A stretch of DNA of 33,931 bases from the NCBI RefSeq assembly GCF_003660455.1, contig NZ_QZVR01000032.1:1-33931 (forward strand), given 5' to 3'. This DNA is from Nocardioides ferulae. Its GTDB lineage: Bacteria; Actinomycetota; Actinomycetes; Propionibacteriales; Nocardioidaceae. Positions within the stretch are counted from its first letter, which is position 1. Every line of letters begins with the position of its first letter. The translations under genes were made by a program, and so were the position numbers. Shown in pieces: positions 8,114 to 15,776 of the stretch. The notes under the pieces are model-generated. The model saw only the letters and a list, made by a program, of their open reading frames with translations. It searched no databases and was not told the origin of the DNA.

Positions 8114-9412
8114 ATGACCACGACCCCTCCCGACGCCCCCTCCGGCCCCTCCCCGACCCCCGGGGACTCCGGGCCCCGTGTCAGCCGCGAGGAGGTCCGC
8201 GACCTCGGCCGGCTGCGGCGTACCGTCACCGACCGGCACGTCGCCGGCGTCGCCGGCGGGCTCGGCCGCCACCTCGACATCGACCCGGTCATCCTGCGGG
8301 TCGCGTTCGTGGTGCTGGCTTTCTTCGGCGGCGCCGGGCTCCTGCTGTACGGCGCGTGCTGGCTGCTGCTGCCCGAGGACGGCGCCACGGAGGCGCCGCT
8401 CCACCTCGACGAGCGCAGCCGGCTGGCCGCGCTGGCCATCGTGGCAGCGGTGTCGGTGCTGGTGCTCCTCGGCGACAGCTGGGGGTTCGTCGGCTTCCCG
8501 TGGCCGCTGCTGATCGTGGGCGCGATCGTGCTGGTGGTGCTCTCCCAACGCTCGTCGTCGACGCCCGTCGCACCCCCCGGCACCCCCGGTGGCACCACCG
8601 GGCCCGTGCCGCCTCCGCCGGGCTGGTCCGGTGCCCCCCCGTCCCCCGCGGCCGGCCCTGCGCCGGTCTCCGAGGCGGGCCGCGGGCCAGGCTACGGCCC
8701 GGCGTACGGGCCGGCGTACGGCCCGGCGTATGGCCCGGCGTACGGGCCGACCGGCCAGTCCGGCTACGGCCCGGCCTACCCGCCGGCCGGCGGGCCCGTC
8801 CGCCCGCCGCGCCGGCGCGGACCGGTCCTGTTCTGGTTCACGATGGCGCTGGCGACCCTCGGCCTGGGCGTGCTCGGCATGATCGACCAGGCCGGCACCG
8901 ACGTGGCACCGGCGGGCTACCCGGCGCTGGTGGTGGCCGTGTGCGGCCTGATGCTGGTGGTCGGCGCGTTCTGGGGACGGGCCGGGGGCCTCATCCTCGT
9001 CGGGCTGCTCGCCGCCGCTGCGATGGGCCTGACCACGGCCGCCGACAAGGTCGACGGAAGCGTCACGACCGAGCGGCCGCTGACCTCGTCGCAGGTCGCC
9101 CCGGACTACGACATCAACGCCGGCGAGCTCGAGCTCGACCTGACCGGGGTCGCCGACCTCGACGCGCTCGACGGGCGCACCGTGCGCCTGCACAACAACG
9201 CCGGCGAGATCCGGGTGGTCGTGCCCGACGGCCTCGACGTGGACGTCACCGCCGACGTCAACGGTGTCGGCGGGCTGGACGTGTTCGGGGAGGAGTCCGG
9301 CGGCGTCGACGTCACCGACCACGTCTTCCGAGACGCCGGCCCGGGCAACGCGCCCCGCCTCGACCTCGAGCTCGAGGTCAGCGTCGGGCAGATCACGGTC
9401 GTGACCCGATGA
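8114..9412 (+). CDS. PspC-domain, LiaF-like membrane protein
   Basis: A 432-residue protein. A Pro-rich leader precedes a PspC domain at about 30-95 (HVAGVAGGLGRHLDID, then GACWLLLPEDG). Two hydrophobic segments follow (about 104-118 and 126-141). A Pro/Gly/Tyr-rich linker (about 155-235) contains a tandem YGPA repeat. Two more membrane segments (about 238-258 and 272-310) lead to a C-terminal beta-rich region of about 115 residues (ELDLTGVADLD, LHNNAGEIRVVVPDG, ISVGQITVV-like end) that resembles the extracytoplasmic or toast-rack type domain of LiaF/DUF2154-like proteins. It is divergent from the PspC kinase, so it is a candidate accessory sensor or target of that system. Function is inferred from domain and context. 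Confidence 0.85.
   Translation: MTTTPPDAPSGPSPTPGDSGPRVSREEVRDLGRLRRTVTDRHVAGVAGGLGRHLDIDPVILRVAFVVLAFFGGAGLLLYGACWLLLPEDGATEAPLHLDERSRLAALAIVAAVSVLVLLGDSWGFVGFPWPLLIVGAIVLVVLSQRSSSTPVAPPGTPGGTTGPVPPPPGWSGAPPSPAAGPAPVSEAGRGPGYGPAYGPAYGPAYGPAYGPTGQSGYGPAYPPAGGPVRPPRRRGPVLFWFTMALATLGLGVLGMIDQAGTDVAPAGYPALVVAVCGLMLVVGAFWGRAGGLILVGLLAAAAMGLTTAADKVDGSVTTERPLTSSQVAPDYDINAGELELDLTGVADLDALDGRTVRLHNNAGEIRVVVPDGLDVDVTADVNGVGGLDVFGEESGGVDVTDHVFRDAGPGNAPRLDLELEVSVGQITVVTR
8690..8749 (+). repeat. Five 12-bp tandem repeats encoding (G/A)YGP
   Basis: Five consecutive 12-bp units of the type GCGTACGGSCCG begin at 8690, 8702, 8714, 8726 and 8738, all in frame. They encode repeated YGPA in the linker of the PspC protein. 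Differences between units are at wobble positions or in the first codon, so the array is selected or young at protein level. Copy number may vary between strains. Confidence 0.85.
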
Positions 9413-9447
9413 GCACCCAGCCGCACGACGCTCTGTCAGGAGACAGC

Positions 9448-9747
9448 ATGTCCACCGCTCCCCTCCCCCAGTCAGGCTCCACGATCACCGACGACGACCG
9501 GCAGGGAGACCGGCCCGGCGGCCGGCACCCCGTCGACGTCGGCTACCTGGTGATGGGGCTGGCCTTCCTCGGCCTGGTCGCGATCTGGGCGGTGGTCCAG
9601 TCCGACACCGTCGAGGGCGACGACGTCCGCTGGCTGCTGCCGCTGCCGTGGGTGCTGGCCGGGGCGGCGGGCCTGGTGGCGACGACCCTGCGCGGGTTCG
9701 GGGTCCGGCGCCGCCGGTCGGCCGCGGACCCCGACACCGATCGCTGA
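9448..9747 (+). CDS. Small two-helix membrane protein, unknown function
   Basis: A 99-residue protein with a polar N-terminus, a hydrophobic segment (about 30-46: VGYLVMGLAFLGLVAIWAVV), a short acidic loop (TVEGDDVRW) and a second segment (about 59-75), then an Arg-rich tail. The ATG at 9448 has a well-placed AGGAGA. An in-frame ATG at 9409 overlaps the preceding stop as ATGA and would add 13 residues; it lacks its own ribosome site, so I prefer 9448, but coupling from 9409 is possible. It follows the PspC protein on the same strand and is probably co-transcribed with it. The family is not recognised. Confidence 0.72.
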   Translation: MSTAPLPQSGSTITDDDRQGDRPGGRHPVDVGYLVMGLAFLGLVAIWAVVQSDTVEGDDVRWLLPLPWVLAGAAGLVATTLRGFGVRRRRSAADPDTDR

Positions 9748-9794
9748 GCCTCGTCGCATCGGCGGGGGTCTCCCCAACAGCGGGCCACCGGGTC

Positions 9795-9800
9795 CAGGAT
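9795..9800 (+). promoter_or_regulatory. Candidate -10 element for leaderless transcript of YbaK-family gene
   Basis: CAGGAT lies six bases before the GTG at 9807, in a 59-bp gap after the preceding gene. The spacing matches actinobacterial leaderless promoters. No clear -35 is seen. Confidence 0.42.
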
Positions 9801-9806
9801 GGCCCG

Positions 9807-10358
9807 GTGACCCTGCCTCGCCTGGGTGGCCTGGACCCGCTGCCCGCCCTCGACCACCCCGACCTGCTCGCCGACCCGGTCGCGGCCGCCCTCTCCGACT
9901 GGGCGCACCGCGACCGGGTCGGCGTCGTCGCGATCGACCCGGACCTGGCCGACACCGCAGAGCTCACCTCCGCCTATGCACTCCCCCTCGCGGCCAGCGC
10001 CAACTGCGTCGTGGTGGCCGGCCGGCGCGCCGGCGAGGAGCGGGTCGCCGCCTGCGTGGTGAGCGCCGACACCCGCGCCGACGTGAACAACCTCGTCAAG
10101 CGCACCCTCGACGTGCGCAAGGCGTCGTTCCTGTCCACCGACCGGGCGGTCGAGGAGTCCGGGATGGAGTACGGCGGCATCACACCGGTCGGGCTGCCCC
10201 GTGCCTGGCGGGTGCTGGTCGACCGCCGAGCCACCGGCGTCGAGGTGGCGGTGATCGGCTCCGGGCTGCGGCGCTCGAAGCTGCTGCTGCCCGGTCCTCT
10301 CCTGGCCGAGCTGCCGGGGGCGGAGCTCGTCGACGACCTCGGGATCCCGGTGGGGTGA
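9807..10358 (+). CDS. YbaK/EbsC-family aminoacyl-tRNA deacylase-like protein
   Basis: A 183-residue protein matching the YbaK/ProX/EbsC fold of trans-acting tRNA editing domains, which hydrolyse misacylated aminoacyl-tRNA. Supporting segments are NCVVVAGRRAGEERVAACVV, then NNLVKRTLDVRKASFLSTDR with the conserved Lys region (about 92-111), GITPVGLPRAWRVLVD, and the C-terminal GSGLRRSKLLLPGPLLAELP. The GTG at 9807 is the first start after the previous gene and has a -10-like CAGGAT at leaderless spacing. The tRNA specificity cannot be told. It stands alone between a small membrane protein and a DUF6328-like gene with no obvious functional link. Confidence 0.83.
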   Translation: MTLPRLGGLDPLPALDHPDLLADPVAAALSDWAHRDRVGVVAIDPDLADTAELTSAYALPLAASANCVVVAGRRAGEERVAACVVSADTRADVNNLVKRTLDVRKASFLSTDRAVEESGMEYGGITPVGLPRAWRVLVDRRATGVEVAVIGSGLRRSKLLLPGPLLAELPGAELVDDLGIPVG

Positions 10359-10386
10359 TCGCGGTGGAGGTGCACGAGGAGCGGCC

Positions 10387-10893
10387 GTGGTGAACCAGCG
10401 CGAGGCGAACCCCCACTCGGGTCGTCGCGAGACCGAGGAGGAGCGGCTCGACCGGAAGTGGAACGACCTGCTGCAGGAGCTGCGGGTGATGCAGACCGGG
10501 GCCCAGCTGACCGCCGGCTTCCTGCTCACGCTGCCGTTCCAGGAGACCTTCGAGGACCTCGACGACGTCCAGCGCGCCTGCTACCTCGTACTGGTGGTGC
10601 TGGCCGTCCTCACCACCGCCACCGTGATGGCACCGGTCGCGGTGCATCGCAAGCTGTCCGGGCAGCACGTGAAGGAGAAGGTCGTCGACAACGCCCACCG
10701 GCTCTCGGCCGTGGCGCTCACCCTGGTCGGCCTGCTGATCACCGGCATCTCGCTGTTCGTCTTCGACGTGGTGGTCTCGCGTCCCGCCGCCGTCGTCGCC
10801 GGCTGCGGCATCGGCTCCGTCGTCGTCCTGCTGCTGGTCGTGCGGCCCTGGTGGCTGGCCCGCGACCCCGATCCGGGCAGCGGAGAGGGCTGA
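10387..10893 (+). CDS. DUF6328-like four-helix membrane protein
   Basis: A 168-residue membrane protein. The N-terminal amphipathic stretch ETEEERLDRKWNDLLQELRV and the following MQTGAQLTAGFLLTLPFQ match my memory of the actinobacterial DUF6328 family. About four hydrophobic segments are visible (39-50, 67-86, 109-127, 132-150), with VAVHRKLSGQHVKEKVV between the second and third. The start is the first of two consecutive GTG codons at 10387, with GAGGAG about six bases upstream. It is followed after five bases by the lipoprotein-like gene. The family has no established function. Confidence 0.78.
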   Translation: MVNQREANPHSGRRETEEERLDRKWNDLLQELRVMQTGAQLTAGFLLTLPFQETFEDLDDVQRACYLVLVVLAVLTTATVMAPVAVHRKLSGQHVKEKVVDNAHRLSAVALTLVGLLITGISLFVFDVVVSRPAAVVAGCGIGSVVVLLLVVRPWWLARDPDPGSGEG

Positions 10894-10898
10894 CGGCG

Positions 10899-11828
10899 GT
10901 GCGAGGGCTGGCCGCGGCGGCCCGGACGGCCGCCGCGCTCCTGCTCGCGGCGACGACGGCCGGGTGTCTGGGCAGCGGCGACACCGGCGCGGCCGACGGT
11001 CCGCACCGGGTCGACCCGAGCCCGCCGGTCAGCACGCTCACGCCGATCCCGCTGCCGCCGCAGCAACCGCCCAGCGGGCGAGTCAGCGCCGAGATCAGGC
11101 AGTCCTCCAGGGACGTCGCGCTCGGCCGGGCCCAGGTGTGGGTGCACAACGACACCGCCCGGGCGCTGCGTCCGAAGGCGGTCGTCTTCCGCGACGCGCG
11201 GTTGCCGGTGCCGCTCCGCGGCGACCGCCTGCGGCCGATCCCCTCCCAGTCCGAGCGGGGCTTCCCGCTGCTGCTGCCGGACCGACCGGTCTGCGGCGAC
11301 CACCCCGGTCGCGTCAGCCCGGCGCTGCGGGTGCTCCTGCCGGGTGGGCGACGGGCGGTGCCGGTGCAGGACGCCACCGACGTGATCGGCCGCTTCGCCG
11401 CCGCCCGCTGCCTGGAGCTGGCGCTCGCCGAGGTGGTGCGGGTGTCGTGGTCCGAGCGGGTCGTCGCCGACCGTGCCGGAGAGGGCGGCACCGGCACGCT
11501 GGTGCTGCGCGTGCGCCCCACCGGCCGGTCCGGCCCTCCGGCGCGGCTCGTGAGCGTGTCGGGCACGCCGCTGTTCACCCCCGTGGGCAGCGACGTGTGG
11601 CGGACCCGGGCCCGGCTCACCGGCCCGGACGCGGTCCGGCGCCTCGAGTTGCCGGTGCGGCCGGCCCGATGCGACGCCCACGCCTTCTTGGAGGCCGGCG
11701 GCGCCACCGCCTTCCGGCTGCGACTGCGCGTCGGCGGGCAGCCGGGCCAGCTGCTGTTGCGGATGCCGCCGGACGGCGCCGACGCCGCGATCGCCTTCGC
11801 CCAGGAGGCCTGCGGTCTCGCCGGATGA
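10899..11828 (+). CDS. Putative secreted lipoprotein, unknown function
   Basis: A 309-residue protein starting at the GTG at 10899, with GGAGAGG about ten bases upstream. The N-terminus has a hydrophobic signal region (GLAAAARTAAALLLAATTAGC). TAGC forms an imperfect lipobox around Cys24, since a larger aliphatic residue would be usual at -3. A Pro/Ser/Thr-rich segment follows (about 35-58), then a beta-rich body with four further Cys residues (VCGDHPG, AARCLEL, PARCDAH, EACGLAG), which could form two disulfides outside the membrane. No family recognised. It follows the DUF6328-like gene by five bases and probably shares its transcript. Confidence 0.68.
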   Translation: MRGLAAAARTAAALLLAATTAGCLGSGDTGAADGPHRVDPSPPVSTLTPIPLPPQQPPSGRVSAEIRQSSRDVALGRAQVWVHNDTARALRPKAVVFRDARLPVPLRGDRLRPIPSQSERGFPLLLPDRPVCGDHPGRVSPALRVLLPGGRRAVPVQDATDVIGRFAAARCLELALAEVVRVSWSERVVADRAGEGGTGTLVLRVRPTGRSGPPARLVSVSGTPLFTPVGSDVWRTRARLTGPDAVRRLELPVRPARCDAHAFLEAGGATAFRLRLRVGGQPGQLLLRMPPDGADAAIAFAQEACGLAG

Positions 11829-11903
11829 GCGGCGGCCGTGTCGCTGCTCACGCTCCCCGCCCAGGCCCCCGAAAACGATTCGCTGCCTGCCGGAGGCGTT
11901 CCG

Positions 11904-11909
11904 TAGCGT
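11904..11909 (+). promoter_or_regulatory. Candidate -10 element for leaderless ABC exporter transcript
   Basis: TAGCGT is centred nine bases before the GTG at 11916, leaving six bases between. The nearest GGAGG is about 20 bases upstream of the start, too far for a normal ribosome site. This supports a leaderless mRNA for the exporter operon. Confidence 0.5.
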
Positions 11910-11915
11910 GAGCCG

Positions 11916-13706
11916 GTGCGCACGCTCCCCCTGGACCACCCCGGAGTCGCCGACCACCGGTCACCGGGTCGGTTCCTGTGGTGGCTGGCGCGCGGTCAGT
12001 GGCAGACGCTGGTCGGCGGCATGGTGTTCGGCATCGTCTGGATGAGCTGCCAGGCCGTCATGCCGGCGGTGATCGGCAGCGCCATCGACGAGGGCGTCGC
12101 CGCCCGCGACGAGGGCCAGCTGCTGCGCTGGGCCGGCCTGCTCGCGGGCATCGGCCTGGTGCAGGCGGTCAGCGGCATCGTCCGGCACCGGTTCGCGGTC
12201 ACGAACTGGCTGATCACGGCGTACCGCACCGTGCAGCTCGTCGGCCGGCAGACCACCCACCTGGGCGGCACCCTGCCGCGCAAGGTCTCCACCGGCGAGG
12301 TGGTGGCGATCGGAACCAGCGACCTGAACCACCTCGGCGGGGTCATGGACGTCGCGGCCCGCTTCGCCGGGGCGATCGTCTCGTTCGTCCTGGTCGCGGT
12401 GATCCTGCTCCAGACCTCGGTCACGCTCGGCCTGGTCGTGCTGTTCGGCGTGCCGCTGCTGATGCTGCTCATCGGACCGCTGCTCTCGCCGTTGCAGCGG
12501 CGCAGCGCCCGCCAGCGCGAACTGATGGGACACCTCTCCAACACCGCCACCGACATCGTCGGCGGCCTGCGCGTGCTGCGCGGCATCGGCGGGGAGCAGG
12601 TCTTCCTCGACCGCTACCGCCGCGAGTCGCAGACCACCCGCCGGGCCGGCGTGGCGGTCGCCCGCCTGCAGTCGGTGCTCGACGCGCTGCAGGTCTTCCT
12701 GCCGGGCGTCTTCGTGGTCGTGGTGGTCTGGCTCGGCGCCCGCTACGCCGTCCAGGGCCGCATCACGCCGGGCGAGCTGGTCGCCTTCTACGGCTACTCC
12801 GCGTTCCTGATGATCCCGCTGCGCACCGCCACCGAGTACGCCAACAAGCTCATCCGCGCCCGGGTCTCGGCCCGGCGGGTGTGCCGGGTGCTGGCGCTCA
12901 CGCCCGACGTCACCGACCCCGAGCACCCCGCGCCGTCGCCGCCACCGGGTGCCGAGCTGTACGACGCCCGCACCGGGCTGCGGGTGCGCCCCGGCCTGCT
13001 GGTGGCGCTGGTGAGCGAGCGGCCCGACGAGACCGCCGTGCTGGCCGACCGACTCGGCATGTGCACCGCCGACCCGGACCGCGACGTGACGCTGGGCGGC
13101 GTCGCGCTGCCCGACCTGCGCCGCGAGGAGGTGCGCCGCCGCATCGTGGTCAGCGACACCGCCGCCACGCTCTTCTCCGGCCGCCTCGGCGACCGGCTCG
13201 ACGTGGCCGGGAGCGGGTCGCCTGACGCGGTCCTCCGGGCCGTGGATACCGCATCGGCCGGCGATGTGCTCGACGCGCTCCCCGACGGGCTCGACACCGT
13301 GGTCGCCGAGCGCGGCCGCAGCTTCTCCGGCGGGCAGCGGCAGCGGCTGGTGCTGGCCCGCGCCCTCACCTGCGACCCGGAGGTACTGGTGCTCGTCGAG
13401 CCGACCTCCGCGGTCGACGCGCACACCGAGGCCCGGATCGCCCAGCGGCTGCGCGGGCACCGGGCCGGGCGCACCACGGTCGTGACCACGACCAGCCCGC
13501 TGATGCTCGACGCGGTCGACGAGGTCGCGTTCCTCGTCGACGGGCGGGTGAGCGCCACCGGGTCGCACGCCGAGCTGCTCGCGTCGTGCCCGGCGTACCG
13601 GGCCGTGGTGACGCGGGAGAGCGCCGACGATCCGGGCAAAGGCCTCGACGGTCGGGACGGCCGCGACGGGCGCGACGGCATGGAGCGAGCGGAGGCCCTG
13701 CGATGA
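11916..13706 (+). CDS. ABC exporter half-transporter with ATP-site-defective NBD
   Basis: A 596-residue type IV (exporter-fold) half-transporter. Six membrane helices are expected between about residues 20 and 310, with the nucleotide-binding domain at about 345-575. The NBD lacks a Walker A: the position after the first strand reads LVALVSERPDETAVLAD (362-378), with no GxxGxGK. The Q-loop Gln is replaced (IVVSDTAATLFSG). Walker B ends LVEPTS with Val494 in place of Asp, while Glu495 remains. The H-loop position is Thr526 (VVTTTSPLM). Yet the signature FSGGQRQR (470-477) is intact. It can therefore contribute only a signature to its partner, whose gene overlaps by four bases. The C-terminal tail has a GRDGRDGRDG run. 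The substrate is unknown. Confidence 0.9.
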   Translation: MRTLPLDHPGVADHRSPGRFLWWLARGQWQTLVGGMVFGIVWMSCQAVMPAVIGSAIDEGVAARDEGQLLRWAGLLAGIGLVQAVSGIVRHRFAVTNWLITAYRTVQLVGRQTTHLGGTLPRKVSTGEVVAIGTSDLNHLGGVMDVAARFAGAIVSFVLVAVILLQTSVTLGLVVLFGVPLLMLLIGPLLSPLQRRSARQRELMGHLSNTATDIVGGLRVLRGIGGEQVFLDRYRRESQTTRRAGVAVARLQSVLDALQVFLPGVFVVVVVWLGARYAVQGRITPGELVAFYGYSAFLMIPLRTATEYANKLIRARVSARRVCRVLALTPDVTDPEHPAPSPPPGAELYDARTGLRVRPGLLVALVSERPDETAVLADRLGMCTADPDRDVTLGGVALPDLRREEVRRRIVVSDTAATLFSGRLGDRLDVAGSGSPDAVLRAVDTASAGDVLDALPDGLDTVVAERGRSFSGGQRQRLVLARALTCDPEVLVLVEPTSAVDAHTEARIAQRLRGHRAGRTTVVTTTSPLMLDAVDEVAFLVDGRVSATGSHAELLASCPAYRAVVTRESADDPGKGLDGRDGRDGRDGMERAEALR

Positions 13707-15472
13707 GCGGCACGGCCGCCGGTCCGGGCGGCACGAGCCTGCCCGTCGCCGACGCCCCCGCGATGCGCCGCTACGTGCGCGACCTCGCCCGCCGGCATCC
13801 GCGGATGCTGGTCGGCGCGGTGCTGCTGCACGGCGCCGCGGCGCTGGCGGCGCTGGCCGCGCCGCGCCTGATCGGCGAGCTGGTCGAGGCGGTCGAGCGC
13901 GGCACCACCGCGAGCCACGTCGACCGGGTGATGCTGCTGCTCGGCGGGTTCGTGGTGCTGCAGACCGTGCTCACCCGGTTCGCGCGCTACGTCAGCCAGG
14001 TGCTCGGCGAGCAGGTGCTGGCCGAGCTGCGCGAGGACTTCGTCGAGAACTCGCTCGCGCTGCCCGTCGGCGTCGTGGAGTCGGCGGGCTCGGGCGACCT
14101 GCTGACCCGGACCAGTCGCGACGTCGACCAGCTGGGCTGGTCGGTGCGGTGGGCGCTGCCGGAGTGGACCATCGCCGCCGTGACCGCGGCGGTCACGGTC
14201 GTGGCCGCGCTGAGCGTCGGCTGGTGGGTGGCGCTGCCGCTGCTGCTGGGGCTGCCGCCGCTGGTCGTGGGGCTGCGCTGGTACCTCGCCCGCGCCAAGG
14301 CCGGCTACCTGCGCGAGTCGGCGTCGTACTCCCAGATCAACGCCACCCTCACCGAGACCGTCGAGGGCGCCCGCACCGTCGAGGCGCTCGGTCTGGCCTC
14401 GGAGCGGGTCGAGGCGATCGACCGCGACATCGCGGAGTCCTACGCCGCCGAGCGCTACACGCTGCACCTGCGCACGGTCTTCTTCCCGAGCATGGAGATC
14501 TCCTACCTGATCCCCACGGTGGCGACGCTGCTGCTGGGCGGTTGGCTCTACACCCGCGGCGAGGCGTCGCTGGGCGATGTCACGGCCGCGACGCTCTACG
14601 TGCAGATGCTGATCGACCCGGTGGACCGGATCGTGTCGATCCTCGACGAGCTGCAGATGGGCGCGGCGTCGCTCTCCCGGCTGCTCGGGGTGGCCCAGGT
14701 GCCCGACGACCGCGAGGTGACCGGCCGGGTGCCCGACGGCGAGCGGCTCGACGCCCACGGGGTGCGCTTCTCCTACGTCCCGGGCCGCGACGTGCTGCAC
14801 GGGGTCGACCTGTCGGTGCGCGAGGGTGAGCGGATCGCGATGGTGGGACCCTCCGGCGCCGGCAAGTCGACGCTGGGCCGGCTGCTCGCCGGCATCCACC
14901 CGCCCCGCACGGGCGCGGTGACCGTCGGCGGCGTGCCGTTGGTCGAGCTGCCGCTCGACGACCTGCGCGGCCACGTCGCCCTGGTCACCCAGGAGCACCA
15001 TGTCTTCGTCGGCACGCTGCGCGAGAACCTCGCCCTGGCCGCGCCACCGGGCTCCGGTGACGACGCGATCCGTGCCGCGTTGGCGGCCGTCGACGCGTTG
15101 GACTGGGTCGAGGCGCTGCCCGAGGGCCTCGACACCGTGGTCGGCTCGGGTGGCCGGCCCCTGCCGGCGGCGCAGGCCCAGCAGGTCGCGCTGGCCCGGC
15201 TGGTGCTCGCCGACCCGCACACGCTGGTGCTCGACGAGGCGACGTCGTTGATCGACCCGCGCGCCGCCCGCCACCTGGAGCGGTCGCTGGCCGCGGTGCT
15301 CGAGGGCCGCACGGTGATAGCCATCGCCCACCGCCTCTTCTCGGCCCACGACGCCGACCGGGTCGCCGTGGTCGAGGACGGCGTCATCTCCGAACTCGGC
15401 TCCCACGACGAACTGGTCGCCGCCGGTGGCTCCTACGCCGCCTTGTGGGACAGCTGGCACGGTCGCGGCTGA
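13703..15472 (+). CDS. ABC exporter half-transporter, catalytic partner
   Basis: A 589-residue exporter half-transporter starting at the ATG at 13703, which overlaps the partner's stop (ATGA). The membrane domain spans about 25-320 and the NBD about 345-585. It has an intact Walker A GPSGAGKST (382-390, Lys388), Q-loop VTQEHHVF, Walker B TLVLDEAT with Asp511 and catalytic Glu512, and H-loop His543 (AIAHR). The signature is degenerate: LPAAQAQQ at 487-494 in place of LSGGQRQR. With the partner's intact signature one complete ATP site can form; the other is dead on both sides. This is a strict heterodimer. Exported substrate unknown. Confidence 0.92.
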   Translation: MSGTAAGPGGTSLPVADAPAMRRYVRDLARRHPRMLVGAVLLHGAAALAALAAPRLIGELVEAVERGTTASHVDRVMLLLGGFVVLQTVLTRFARYVSQVLGEQVLAELREDFVENSLALPVGVVESAGSGDLLTRTSRDVDQLGWSVRWALPEWTIAAVTAAVTVVAALSVGWWVALPLLLGLPPLVVGLRWYLARAKAGYLRESASYSQINATLTETVEGARTVEALGLASERVEAIDRDIAESYAAERYTLHLRTVFFPSMEISYLIPTVATLLLGGWLYTRGEASLGDVTAATLYVQMLIDPVDRIVSILDELQMGAASLSRLLGVAQVPDDREVTGRVPDGERLDAHGVRFSYVPGRDVLHGVDLSVREGERIAMVGPSGAGKSTLGRLLAGIHPPRTGAVTVGGVPLVELPLDDLRGHVALVTQEHHVFVGTLRENLALAAPPGSGDDAIRAALAAVDALDWVEALPEGLDTVVGSGGRPLPAAQAQQVALARLVLADPHTLVLDEATSLIDPRAARHLERSLAAVLEGRTVIAIAHRLFSAHDADRVAVVEDGVISELGSHDELVAAGGSYAALWDSWHGRG

Positions 15473-15481
15473 TCGGGTTCC

Positions 15482-15600
15482 CCGCTGACCTGCCACCCGT
15501 GGTCGGTGAACCTCCGCTGACCTGCCACTCGTGGTCGGTGGATCTCCGCTGACCTGCCACTCGTGGTCGGCGAATCTCCGCTGACCTGCCACTCGTGGTG
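15482..15600 (+). repeat. Direct-repeat array, 32-bp period, four copies (left arm)
   Basis: Four units start at 15482, 15514, 15546 and 15578, each exactly 32 bp apart, with consensus beginning CCGCTGACCTGCCACTCGTG. Each holds a small palindrome CCAC-TC-GTGG (the first copy has CC in the centre). The last copy diverges after about 24 bases. A degenerate partial copy (ACCGACCTGCCATG) lies near 15611. The array begins ten bases after the exporter stop codon and is non-coding. Confidence 0.9.
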
Positions 15601-15650
15601 GAGCACCACTACCGACCTGCCATGTCCGGTCCGTGCATCGCTGCCCACAC

Positions 15651-15771
15651 ACTCACCACGAGTGACAGCTCACCACCCCGACACTCACCACGAGTGACAG
15701 CTCACCACCCCGACACCCACCACAAGTGACAGCTCACCACCCCGACACCCACCACAAGTGACAGGTCAGCG
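15651..15771 (-). repeat. Direct-repeat array, 32-bp period, four copies (right arm, inverted)
   Basis: Units start at 15651, 15683, 15715 and 15747, again exactly 32 bp apart. On the opposite strand each contains the 17-nt core GASCTGYCACTCGTGGT shared with the left array, so the two arrays face each other across a 50-bp centre. The two right-hand copies change CGAG to CAAG. The outermost copy ends in GACAGGTCAGCG, which matches the outermost flank of the left array (15483-15503 against 15751-15771, 18 of 21 positions complementary). It sits just before the npdG stop, between convergent genes. Confidence 0.9.
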
Positions 15772-15776
15772 AGCAA

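Noticed and set aside
12794..15652. Long minus-strand open frame (952 codons) opposite the ABC exporter
   Set aside because: It is the antisense of two well-recognised ABC genes and reads through the intergenic repeats. The translation is low-complexity Arg/Gln/His-rich with no domain; long antisense frames are expected at this GC content.
15660..15768. TGACAG hexamers in the right repeat array as extra MerR operators
   Set aside because: Each TGACAG there is followed by CTCACC or GTCAGC, not by N5-CTGTCA, so no palindrome forms; the match is to the repeat unit only.
15482..15771. CRISPR array with 32-bp repeats
   Set aside because: Copies follow one another with a strict 32-bp period and no unique spacers between them; the two arrays are inverted and no cas gene is nearby.
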